A stretch of DNA of 64,000 bases from Steinernema hermaphroditum. Taxonomy: Eukaryota; Nematoda; Chromadorea; Rhabditida; Steinernematidae. A model generated the notes under the pieces. It was not told the origin of the DNA, searched no databases, and saw only the letters and a program-made list of their open reading frames with translations. This document shows, one piece after another, positions 12,268-23,300 of this stretch. The position numbers were made by a program, and so were the translations under genes. Each line of letters opens with the position of its first letter. The stretch's first letter is position 1. Location of the stretch: positions 11,842,001 through 11,906,000 of the forward strand of contig CM059621.1 of NCBI GenBank assembly GCA_030435675.1, in the 5' to 3' direction.

Positions 12268-12626
12268 ATGACTTTACATCAGGAGCTCATCCACTTTCTA
12301 TCCAGCGCTCGCAGCGATCCAGAAATGTGGAAATACGTATGTGCCGATGCTGGAGAACGCAAGATCAAGCAGTTCTTGCTTCAGGAATACCCAGAGGCCA
12401 ACCCCAATGGGATATGGACGATCTCCTCCGGGAAATCGAAACGGACCATCTTCGTCGTGGAATCGTCGAAGGGGAGGAAAGTGAAGAACACAACTTTGTT
12501 GAATTCTGTTGGCCATTATCCTTTTTAGCTATTACTGGTATCGATTTTTACATCATGACACTCTTGATGATAATTATCTTCGCGTGTTCGACCTCCTTTC
12601 GTCGGTTTCCGGAAATCTTCAAATAA
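12268..12626 (+). CDS. Small hypothetical protein, possible tail anchor
   Basis: ATG at 12268 follows a strong splice acceptor (ttttcag ending near 12247) that could be a trans-splice site. The frame from the ATG reads MTLHQELIHFLSSARSDPEM... for 86 residues to a stop at 12528. A second frame, overlapping and ending at 12626, reads DMDDLLREIETDHLRRGIVE, then an acidic stretch, then a hydrophobic tail (FLAITGIDFYIMTLLMIIIF). The second frame looks more protein-like from about 12405 on. Joining the two needs a one-base shift near there, or an intron I cannot see. I do not recognise a family. Either the short form is real or the gene is broken by a frameshift. Confidence 0.4.
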
Positions 12627-12735
12627 TGTCAATGAACGTATTATTTGTTTGCAGAGAAACATAACACATTTGTGATTCTTTGTTCACGCTTGCTTGCAGA
12701 TCCTGTGTATGCATATGTATATGACATCATAAATT

Positions 12736-15552
12736 TCAATGGTCCTCAAATTCTTCTTTGTCGATATTTCCATCGGAGTTCGATCGTTTGAGCTTTGCAG
12801 TTAACTCCTTTTGCTCCCTCAGAAGCGCTTCGTACTCAGTGTACTCATCAACTAAACGACTTCCGATGTAGCCTTAGTCTGGCGACATTAAAACCTACAG
12901 TATGGCTTCACCGTCGACAGATCGTTCTTGGCGATTTGATTCTGAAGGTTTGCAGCCTTCTGCAGCCGCAGTATCATATCCAAAGCGTCTCGTGCCTCGT
13001 GTACTCTTTCAAGCCACTGAGAATGTCGTTGTTTTATCTCGTAGTACTCCTAAGTATATCTATAAGGTGTAGATTTTGTAGACAAGCTCTCACCTTAGCG
13101 TCCAATCGTGCATCGGCTCTGAGGGAACTCATCGTTTTGTACTTGTTTCTCAGGTTGGCCTCATCGACTTTGGCTTGCTCGATTTCACCGAGTAGTGTCG
13201 ATCTCTTCCTATCGAATTCGTCCCGTTCCGTCAGCAATTCTTCAATTTCTTCCATTTTCTGCTGTATTTTGGCGATGTTTTCTTCTTTTTGTTGATAGGA
13301 CTGAAGTGAGGTTCTGTCTTCGTCCTCTTTCATCTTTCTTTCCGCATTTTTCGCTTTCTCTTCCAAGTCCGCTTTCTTCTTCTCTTCATTCTGTAACGTC
13401 TATGGCTAGAAAACGACTGTTTTGTTTGGAATAAGGCCGATTGAACTGAAGACTCAATTGAATTGATTTGTTGACCTACAAATAATTATTTGGTTCTCCT
13501 TTCCAGCAGCTACGGTGTCACTGGAGACTAGTTTTCCGGTGGAATAAGTAGTGACCAGGGAGCGATAAGAGAGCAAAAATGTGCATGTGAAGCAAACAAG
13601 AGAATCTTATAATAGAGGAATATTAGATCGTGGTGCGGAGGACCCGGTGGAACTGTTAATTTGGTTCTTCCTTATGTTCCTTAAAAAGCGCTTCACATGG
13701 CTACGATGCCATTAGTCCTGCGGAAGAATACAATAAAAAAGGTACCAGTTATCAGGCCTGGTTGAATACCGGTGCCTTTCGGACAGGGCCTCTCGGATTC
13801 GAGCCGCGTATTATCTTAAACTTACCTTTATGTCAAGATGAAGTTTATGAATCTCCTTTTCAACATTCTGCACTTGACTTGAAATGAGGCCGATGTTCGC
13901 CTCCAGCTGCTGCTTCTCTTTCTTCAGTTCCTTCAGCGCTTCTTTCGTGTGCTCATCTATGATCTAAATTTTTCTAAATCTTTATAATAATTCAATGGAT
14001 TTTTACCTTTTTTGTCTTCTTATCGGCTTCATTTAAAGCAATTTTGGGAAGAGACAGTCGTGATCGGGTGCTGCTCGCCTCACTGGAAGGAGAACTGGGG
14101 GGTTGACCCCTCGCTCTTCTCGCTTCCTCGATTTGAAGCTTCAAACTCTCGATTTCCGCGTTAAGATCTTTTAGTTTGGAGAGATTTTGCTTGAGTTGCA
14201 CGTCCTTTCGTTTCACGAGCTGATCGCTTCTCATCGCCGAACCCTTTTTATCAATGGACTCTGCCGAGAGATATCGCTTGTACATTGTCGGTTTTCTGAA
14301 TGTAACGTAAACGACGAAACAAAGTTCTCTTACGGCTCGAGGCGCCCTAGAGTCTCAGCTACTTGGATCCGATGTTTCTTCAGGTTCTTCTCCTTGACCT
14401 TGGCTTGCTCAAACGCGAGAGCGTTTTGTGCATCGGACAACTAAGAATGCCAGCATTAACCCGTACAGGTGCACCCCTCTCAAACCTCATCTTGGAGTTG
14501 GAACCACTTCTCCTCCAGGACACTCGCCTGCCTACTTGTCTCTTCGAGTTGTTCGTCCAACATCGCAGATATTCCGAGGTTCTTGTTTCGATGTGCCTCC
14601 ATCTAATTTCAGCGTCATACGGTGGGACAGTATCAGCCAAAACTGACCGTATTCTTAGAAATATTCGTTCCGGTGGGGTCTACCAACGAAATTTTATTGA
14701 TGCTAGCGTTCCTCACAGGCAGCTTTCCAACTCGCATTTTATCGAATTCCGACTGCTTGTCGAAAACTCTTTTTGTAAGCTTTTTGAAATAAGTCTCCAG
14801 CTCCTGAAAATGAGCTCCCACAAGGATTAATATTTGTGGGAGTGCGGACCTGGATGGTTCTGTTGTCACGGGAAAGGCAGTTCTGGAGGTCATCGACGGC
14901 GGCTTGTTTCTCTGCCAGAATATCTTTTAAAGCCGCTCGGGTTGATTCCACGGATATTTCTGAAATACTCTGGAGATGTAGCCAGATCCACTAGATACGA
15001 CCCCTCTTCTTCTGCCCTTCTATGTTTTTTCCTACTTTTTTCCTTCATCTCTTCTTGTTCCTTCTCCTTCTTCTCAGCGACCATCTGGAGGGCGTTCAGT
15101 CGTTCGAGGTGTTCCTCATTCCTCCTTCTCTTCTGTTCAACTTCTTTCTTCGCTTTTTCCACATCGAGTTCCTTCCTTTTCAGGGCGTTTTTCATTTCCT
15201 CGTTCTCGTTTTGAAGGCTTACGAGTTGCGTCTGTATCATTTCTTCATTTAGAGACATCTCCCAGCGAATCTCTTACCTTTAGTCGCTCCCTATCGGTCA
15301 CTAATCCGGCCACATTAACCTGCTCCTCTCTTTCAGCGATCTTTTCCGACAATATCTTCAGTTTAGCCAGGTGTTTCTGCTTCTTTGTTATCTGAAGGCG
15401 CGAAGTTACGTGAGCACAACTAACGGTCCTACGTCGTTGTAGAGCGCAGCGATGGTCGGATTTTCAGCAGGAAATGCAGCTCGGAGCTCCGCATCCCCAA
15501 TATGGACGAAGAGGTCCTTTTCCTTGAGCGACTCGGCAGCTTTACGATCCAT
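12736..15552 (-). CDS. Long coiled-coil protein, function unknown
   Basis: Minus-strand gene with many short introns. Exons: 15433-15552, 15278-15391, 15036-15231, 14850-14959, 14684-14803, 14486-14602, 14334-14440, 14007-14295, 13826-13963, 13094-13390, then about 12900-13049 and a last exon ending in the stop at 12736-12738. The start MDRKAAESLKEKDLFVHIGD leads into almost unbroken heptad-type sequence (e.g. HLAKLKILSEKIAEREEQVN, NEENEEMKNALKRKELDVEK-like). One Ser/Pro-rich linker (PPSSPSSEASSTRSRLSLP) lies around 14060. The C-terminus is highly charged (...DGNIDKEEFEDH). The last intron is unclear: the obvious acceptor leaves only about 26 bp or breaks the frame. The protein looks structural or cytoskeletal, but I recognise no specific family. 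Exons 1-8 are duplicated at 1-1675. Confidence 0.65.
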
Positions 15553-15777
15553 TGAGGCACTAAACGCAATTCGGCACTTTGGAGGGCCAACGCCACCCGG
15601 GCGCCATTAGCCGTTGCTAGGCTACTGACGTCCAGTAAACGAGCGGTGCGTAAGGAGGAGGTTTTTGAAGCTATAGGTTGTTTTTGAACGTGATCAAACC
15701 TCAAAATTTGAAACCATGTAGCACACAGTAGTGGTCCGATCTTTAAGGCACGATGTTTGATCATTTAGAATTTTGAT
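14042..15777. repeat. Segmental duplication, intact-side copy
   Basis: Direct repeat of 1-1675, about 14 kb away, covering the first eight exons of the coiled-coil gene and about 200 bp of its upstream region. Similarity fades after the shared word tttagaattttgat near 15770 and 1665. Scattered substitutions plus a ~155-bp deletion and an in-frame stop distinguish the left copy. Confidence 0.85.
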
Positions 15778-16351
15778 TCCCTTCTTATTTGTTTCCCCGT
15801 GAATGGCTACATATGGCTCTTTGAACATACTCCATTAGTGTGCCAAAATTCATTTAACTTTTAAGTGTCATCTTGGACTGTACCCTTCTCAGAGACGGCA
15901 GAGTTTTATTTGAAAAACAATAACATTTAAATACAGTTTCCTTCGATTCTCTGTTTGTCTTTTACCTCGTGAGGTTGAGGACAGCTTCACTTTCTTTCGT
16001 TCTGGGAGCCTCGAAGTGGAGCGGGTCGACCCCGTCCTGCTGTCACACCTCGTCCAGTTTGCGCTATATTTCATCGGCGATCGCTTTTTTGGACCGAAAA
16101 AATCGGAACACCAAGGCGAAAGAGATGTGTTCTCTTTGCAGATTTCAACGTTCGCGGCCGATGTTCTTTGCGAAGGCACACGACGGTCGCCGTCAACGCC
16201 TCAGGAATCCCATAAAGATAATTCAAGGTCTGTCGCACTCTCGATTCCGATGTTTTCGCCCGAGGCGATCGACCTCGTGACCTCGTTTGCCACACGACAC
16301 TGCAGCCCATTCGACGGCGCTCGAATCCGCCACTCGGCGGTCACTGTCATC
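15778..16351. other. Intergenic, upstream of the ZP-C gene
   Basis: Frames are open on both strands between about 16000 and 16350, including one in frame with the ZP-C gene start, but none has a recognisable domain. I take the signal-peptide ATG at 16352 as the gene start and leave this stretch unassigned. An AGATAA word lies near 16216. Confidence 0.4.
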
Positions 16352-17175
16352 ATGCGGGTACTCCTCGGAATCCTCTTCTTCGGCCTCTCCCTTGGCGTCA
16401 AAGTGCCCGACGGCGGAAGCGTCACGAAAGTGCACGAGCCCGAGGCAGAGTGCCAGTTCTCCGTGCACAAGGACGGACCCAACGGCGAAGAACTCAGCGG
16501 TGAGTGATTAGACGCTTTATTCGGTCGAGAGGGGCGATTCAAAAGTCCCAATGAATGGTGAAGACGACGGTGTGGACGAGTCCTTCGGGGCAACGGCGCC
16601 ACGCCATGTTGTCGAGTCGGTGGTCGTCGGCCAGATACATCGGCGGAACGTTGACTCGTTCGACCTGAATCTTCAAACAGGGAAATTCGCAGAAAATGCT
16701 CACCTTAAAATTCATCCCGTTGCACTTCATGCGAAACGCCATTTCGACCGCCTCCCGAGGTGGTGTTTACTCGAGTGACTTGCAGGGACGAGTCTCAACA
16801 CGCAGCTTTACTACAAGATCAAGTGCAAGCCGACGAAGGGCTTCTGCTTGAAGGTGAGCAACTGCACCGTCAGTGGAGAGGGGCCCGGTCAGAAGCCGTA
16901 CGACATCATCGACGAAAACGGATGCACTACGGAGCCCAGTCTCTTCGAACATGTCTCGGTTAGTCAACCCTTCTCACCGCCTTTGGCTTATCCCGTTGAG
17001 TGTACAGTATGAAGACGACTTCACGGCTGGAATCTACAACCCCCTCCCGATCCGGTTCCGTGGCTCCAGCTCCGGAGTCCAACTCTTCTGCTCCACCACG
17101 CTGTTCCCTCGCATGGGCGGCGCGTGCTCCAGAAAGCTGTGCACTTGGAACGAATACACCACTGAGCAATCCTGA
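16352..17175 (+). CDS. Secreted ZP-C-domain protein lacking ZP-N
   Basis: Exons 16352-16499, 16786-16958 and 17008-17175 give 162 residues. The protein starts with a signal peptide (MRVLLGILFFGLSLGVKV). After about 12 residues it enters what in nematode ZP/cuticlin proteins is the linker into the ZP-C half (AECQFSVHKDGPNGEELSG). It then shows the ZP-C hallmarks: YKIKCKP, FCLKVSNCTV, a DIIDENGCTTEPSLF block, the FRG...VQLFC strand and a C-terminal pair of cysteines (GACSRKLC). ZP domains polymerise extracellular matrices. ZP-N is the polymerising half, so a ZP-C-only protein may cap or modulate rather than build filaments. No transmembrane tail or furin site is visible. The first intron (286 bp) holds a small antisense frame, discussed in findings. 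Confidence 0.8.
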
Positions 17176-17354
17176 ACGTCCATGACAAATAATAATCTTT
17201 ATTAATAGCTGATTGTATGTATAAATGAAGATATATAGAAGGAACTATGTACAGATTCGATGTCAGAAACCAGAGCGAAGGCAGTGGACCACATACGAAG
17301 TGGTCGAGAATACTGGGGTCATGGAATGGAGAACGGGGCGGAGACCGGAGGAAT

Positions 17355-20300
17355 CTAGCGATAGCCGAGAATCTGCGCTGTCAGTTGATCGGCCTTCGCC
17401 TGCGCGTAGGAGGGCTGGAGGATGACGCGTTTGGTCGGTGCGACGAGTGAGATCAAGTAGGCTTGTGTGTTTCTGGAAGGGCGATATAGTAGCTGTTTCG
17501 GCGGTCTTTCGAATGCTATGCTCGATGGAATATTGCTGTTTTAACTTACCCGTCGACGTAGAGGACCTCTTTGTCGACGACTGATCGGTACTCCTCCTCA
17601 CTGGACGACTTCGTGGAGCTCCGGCTGTTGCGGTTGCTGCCTCCGGCGCACATCGAGGAGTCATTGAGTGTGGAGCAACTACTGCTTCCGCTACTCGTGG
17701 AGCAGGCATCCTCGCCGATGGAGTTGAGGCTGAGGGCGGCGGTGGAGCGGCTCGGCGCGCCGGCCCCATTCATGGCCGTTTGGTCGACGAAGACGTTGAC
17801 GTGCAACTGTCCGACGCAGTTGTTGTGTGCGCGACGGCCGACGCCGAACAAAGTGTTGCCGTTGGAGTCGCGCTGGCTGAGCTGAAATCGAAGAAATCAC
17901 ATTTGGGGTCGGAGGCGAATCGAGGACAAAGAAACGATCGCTAAGTCCATTAGGCGCGAGGACTATAGAGGAGTCGGTTCTTTGCTCCCGACACGGAGGC
18001 CCTATTGACCGCAGCTAGACACCCGTGGGGAAGATAATTTCGGGCCATTTTCGCGCTGTTCAACATGATGGATTGTGTGTTTGCAGTGCGCGCGAGGGGA
18101 ACGCCGATGCAGGAAGAATTCGAAGAACGACAACATGACGAGATGGTCGAGACCGCCGGGCGACCGAAGAAGAAGGCGGCTGCGCAGAAAACAAATCGTA
18201 AAAAGCGGCTATAAAAGACGCCCTGGACCGAAAAGGGCGCCGAACGGGGATTAAGTTGAATGAGATCGGCCAAAGCCATATTGAATGGAAGGCTGTTTGT
18301 ATGCTAATGCGATGGAGGTCGTCGGGAAGGGATGGCAGTTGATTAGCTGTTGCATAAGAGGGTCAGTAATGAGCCCTACACAGAAAAAAAGTGTAAAAAA
18401 GGCGTGCAATGGGCGTAAGTAGAAGGCTCACAGAACTAGATTTAATTCGCCCGATGGCTACGCTTGGCCCTATCTTGGGCCTGCACTTGATTTTTCGAAC
18501 TTCAAAGAGCAATAGGCAAAATCCTAAGCAAAACTAAGGTTAGCCGACTGGCAATAAGGGAAGTATATTAAAGAATCAGCGCTCACGTGAAAAAAGCTCC
18601 ACTAATGATACCGAAAAGAGACAAAGATGCGAAATTCCACGAAGATAAACCGCGACCGCATTAACCAGCGTCCATCTCCCCAGCAGCAGCCATAATCATA
18701 ATCTCTCATATCGACCTCGGAGTTGTAAAACATCCCGATCTTTCATTTTTCTCAATATAATCGCACCGAAGAAAGTCATTCTCATGGCCTTGGCACTCGC
18801 TCAATTGCCCGCCGCCTTCGAATGCAATTATAAACATCCGCCTCTCCTCCACGCGCACGTCTCAAGCCGAGACAGACAGACAGAAGCAATTGGTCGCGAC
18901 ATCGTCTCAGTAATGGAATTATCAAGCACTCCCCATCATCCCAGTGGACATCGCCGCGATAAGTGCTGGACCAACATTACACCCGGCGACGTCAAGCGGG
19001 CCACGTCGGTGGTCCCCTCGCCGCCGGCGACATTATAATTCGACCCCATAAAGGTGCCACAGGAGTGGATTACCGCAGCTTGAGTACCGCATAAAATTAG
19101 CATAGTGATGGTGATGCAAAGCGCGCCGCGAACAATGGCAGAGGTCAGCGGATCGCACAAAAACACTCAAAGGCTCTCGCGCGCCTTTCGCTTCCCCAAA
19201 GCAGCTGTCGGTCAGCCGGACCAACTTTCGGCTCCGCGAGTCTCTTAGGCGCCAAGCGTGTCCAAGATGGATAGCCGAACAAGTGGGAAGATTAATGACT
19301 AAGTGCTAGGACTAATACGCTTACCACTTTACGGAACGAGTTCCAGCGACGCATTTTGGGGCGAAACGTGGTTCACTGAACTTATGCGCCTAGGTTGGCG
19401 GCGTCTTATATTGCCTAACGGGCCACGGATCATCATCTGACCCTACTCGTGAGCAATCAAATTCCAAGCATTACTCAGGGCTGTACAAGTGCGCAACAAA
19501 CAAAAGTGCACGGAGTGGACGTTTTTTGGACTCACTTTGAATGTGTGGGAACCATGCAGGAGTTGACTGTAGGACGTTTCCGTCTCGCCGATCACATCGC
19601 CTGTGGCCGCGTTGATGAGCGTGAAGCGGAGCTGCCTGAAGAGGCCAGAAATCAGGGGTCACACACCGTCGACCGCCGCATACCGATCGAAGCGATCTCC
19701 TAAAACGGATGATCTCTGGAGCACGAACTCCGGGAAGCGGTAGAGGGCGTGGGAGGCCGAAGGAGAGTCGACGGAGTGAGTGGATATGGTCATGCGGCTG
19801 TCCGCAGTCTTCTCTGACGAGTAGATCATGGCGAATGTGCCACTTTTGTCGAGCCGACTAGAAGAACTCAATTGGAAAACAGTCTCTTTTGCTTGGTGTC
19901 TTATGGATTTACTTTCTATCGTTTCATGGAATAACGTGACCGGTGACTAAATGCCGAGAGGTGGAATTTCTGTTTGTCGAGCGACCTGTGACACCTTTCT
20001 TTAGGTCATGCGCCACGAGCGTGGATAAACAATGATGGCAAAAATCGTCATTCATGTAAACAGATTTATGATGAGCATAAAATTTTGACGGTATGTGGCA
20101 CGTCGTCGTCGATCAACCCTTATTATCTCGAGTAAGGCCCTTTCAGGGTAATTAAAATTGTCCCTTTGTTTCAATTCCACCATAACTCATCTGCGTTTCC
20201 ACGAAACCGTCATGAATTATCGGTAGCCGGTCGTAAATCTCCAGCGATGACTTATGTGTGCAGCGGTCATTCGGCTGCGATTTATGGCTCCTGGCGACTG

Positions 20301-23300
20301 TCACCTACCGGTGTATCTGCAGATAAACGTCCATGTCGATGTGTTTGAGCTTCCCGCGACGTTCCAATCCCGTCGCCGTTACGTCGAAGCGAAGCTCGTG
20401 ATTCGCCGACGGCGGTGTCGAGGAATTTACGATCGGCGCCCTTTCAGCGAACACTGAAGTCGTAAATCAGCGATGCATATTTACTCAAACGACAGAACTC
20501 ACCGGAAACATCGGCGGCGGCGAAAGGCGACGTGGCCACATGGCCGCTGGCTACTCCTCGATGCGCCAAACCGTTCAAGTCGCACTCGAAGGAGCCAAGA
20601 GGAGTCCAGGAGGTGGCCATGGGGTCGCTGAGCGGATTCCGCAGGCGAATCACGACGTTCTCGACGCTCATAGCAGAAACGGGCAGATTCGGAGGAGGGG
20701 GCCGTTCGCGCGGTGCCGAAAACCTGTGCGTGGAAGTAGTGAGGGCGGTGGCAAGAACGGAGAAGTTCTCAATGAACAATGGGATCGTCTCCGCGTAAAA
20801 CCGTAATTAATCAAACGCGCACGACGACGCCACTGGAACGTACGCTAATTATAATCGCAACGCCGAGGAGTTTGTTTATGAATGGGCCGATGTTTATTGA
20901 CAGATTGAACGGCGAAGTCGCGCACGCTTAGGACTGATCGCCTGCTGACCCGTCTGCTTCTCGGAGGCGGACGTCCACGAGAGGCCGAGAGTGACCGGCC
21001 GTGCCGCGGGCGAATGTGCGACGAATTATTGTAATAATCGGCTTCGGCCATCTGTGGTTCTCGTGTGCAGATGTGAATGGTCACATCGGGTGCGAAGGAG
21101 TGTGAAGTGCTAATGACGAAAAAACAGAGACGGATCACGTGGGGCCGAGAGCTGCAGGGGGCCGATTTGCAGAGATATCAAAGTGGTGACGGAGCGGCGT
21201 GGATTTGATCGAGTGGAGTGGTGGAAAACAGGGCGCATTCGATCATCGTAAAGGTAGGTAAATCGGAAGTGAGCCGAATTCGGTCAGACGTGTCGCTGGA
21301 CACGTTTTCTAGTGAACTTTCAGCAGATGACAAATGAGAGAACTTCAGTACAACCTGTTCCCTGTGATTTATTCAGGAAAAAAGTGTCGCAACGGAAGCA
21401 ACATCTCAAAGAGACATCAATCAGCAGGTTAAGGAAGGAGAGAGGGAGTGGGGACGAAGGCCTCCTTTGTGTTCTCAGATTTATGGTTAACTGTGATGCA
21501 AAGCTGCTACAGTATCGGAGACTCAAAATAAAAACGGATGTTAAGTTTGCAAAAAGAGGTGAACATCGGAAACGAACGGAGAATTGGAATCCAAAACACG
21601 CAGCGTTGTAATTTGGAACGCTTTAAAACAGACGAGAGAGAGAGTCGGGCGACAATAAAAAGTGTTTCCAAATTCCAGTTTGATCTCTCGAAAATGCGCT
21701 TTCCGAATTCCGTGCGATCACTTTCGATCAACGCCTCCCGCTTTGCCCCTTTTCTGCAATAATCGAATCGTCGGAGACGCGTACTTCCGATTCCTCGGAG
21801 AATCGTCCAAAAATGGAATAGAAAGTTCATGGATGGGTAATATCCGGCTTTGACTAAACGATAGCTAAAAGAAGGAACTGAAACGGCGCGGAGAAGCGAA
21901 AGAGACAAAACATTGCGGGGATTGTGTGCAGTCGTGTTACACCCCGATGTTGTAAATTTGAAAAAACACGGACAATTTGAGGGAAAGACTCAAGACTCCA
22001 AATGACATCAGTCGATTTGTGAGATTGGATCTATGATGATGCAGCGCTGAGAAAACAAACATCATTAAGTGGCGTAAGATCAAGAGGCGCGCAAATGTGT
22101 CAATACGCAACAAATCAGCGCGCAGCTGTCTCGGCGACAGATCTGAGAAAGCGCGAAGAGAGGATTGGAAGTGTTACGTAATAAGTCGATGATTAAAAAA
22201 TGGGGTTAAGATGGTTAACCTATAAAAACACTTTTGATTGGGTGTTCGATTTGATGAGAGAGTATGTCAAGGAGTTCACGGGTAAAAAAAGAGCAATTTT
22301 AGAAAATATGTTTTTCCTGAGTAGATTTTGAGTCGACCGAACAGAATTTTTATTTATTTTCTTTTATTGTACTTGTTATTTAAATTTTCCAATATATCCA
22401 GCCACTAATGAATTGGAAAATCTAAATAATAAAAATTGTGTTCAGTCTACTCAAACTCCAAAAAGGTGGCAAATTTAGACACTTAATGATTAATGACACA
22501 ATTTTCATGCCAGAATACGTAAAGGCTCGAAATTGTGTTTCTCAAAGCTATTGAAAGTTTTCGCCTTTTGGAAGAGAACTTTAGATTGTTTGAACAAAGT
22601 ATTCCACGGTAAGGGAAGAGGCATACTTAGAGTTATCGAATGTCCGCTCGGTAAGACGAGTTCTGCTGAGGATAAGAGGCCTACTTTTCAGTTTCTCCCG
22701 ACAGCTCAAGCTCCATTTGCAAGTACTTCAAACCGCAGACAACAACACTGCAGTTTAAAGTCTCAAGTTTTGAGGTTGAAAAGTCTCGTCTCGCATTGCT
22801 AGGTCTGTGTTTCTACCCTCACGGTCGCATACGATCGTTCGAGAAGCGGTCGGTTTCGGACAAAATGAGGACTGAGGATATCAATAAAATATAAGCAAAG
22901 ATAATTTACACAAAAATTTAATACAAAATAGTAAAATTGTTTCTTTTTTTAATTCAATGGAAAACATTTAACTTTTGTGAGAGTGCACAAAACCCCGAAA
23001 CAACGAAAAACCGTAAAATGGCCAGCAAGTTTCCGCTCGCCACGCAAGTGCCACCCGCAACAAAGGGCGCATTCGAGCGCGAAAAACGCGGTTAAGCGCG
23101 AATTTCACACTTCGAGCACCAGCAGCCCATCGCTCAGTGCACGCCTAAAACTGACACATTCGCGCGCGCATTCGGCGCAGTTGAGCACGGTTGAGTGACA
23201 CATCAGTGGGATCGCGCGCACAGAGCGCCTCTCAACGCCCCTAAACAACTTTTTGCATAAATTTATCGCAGGCCATCGCAGGTGGCACTTCTTCTTCCCC

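Noticed and set aside
13740..13800. Sequence ggattcgagcc resembling a tRNA T arm
   Set aside because: No anticodon arm or acceptor stem at the right spacing; it lies in an intron of the coiled-coil gene.
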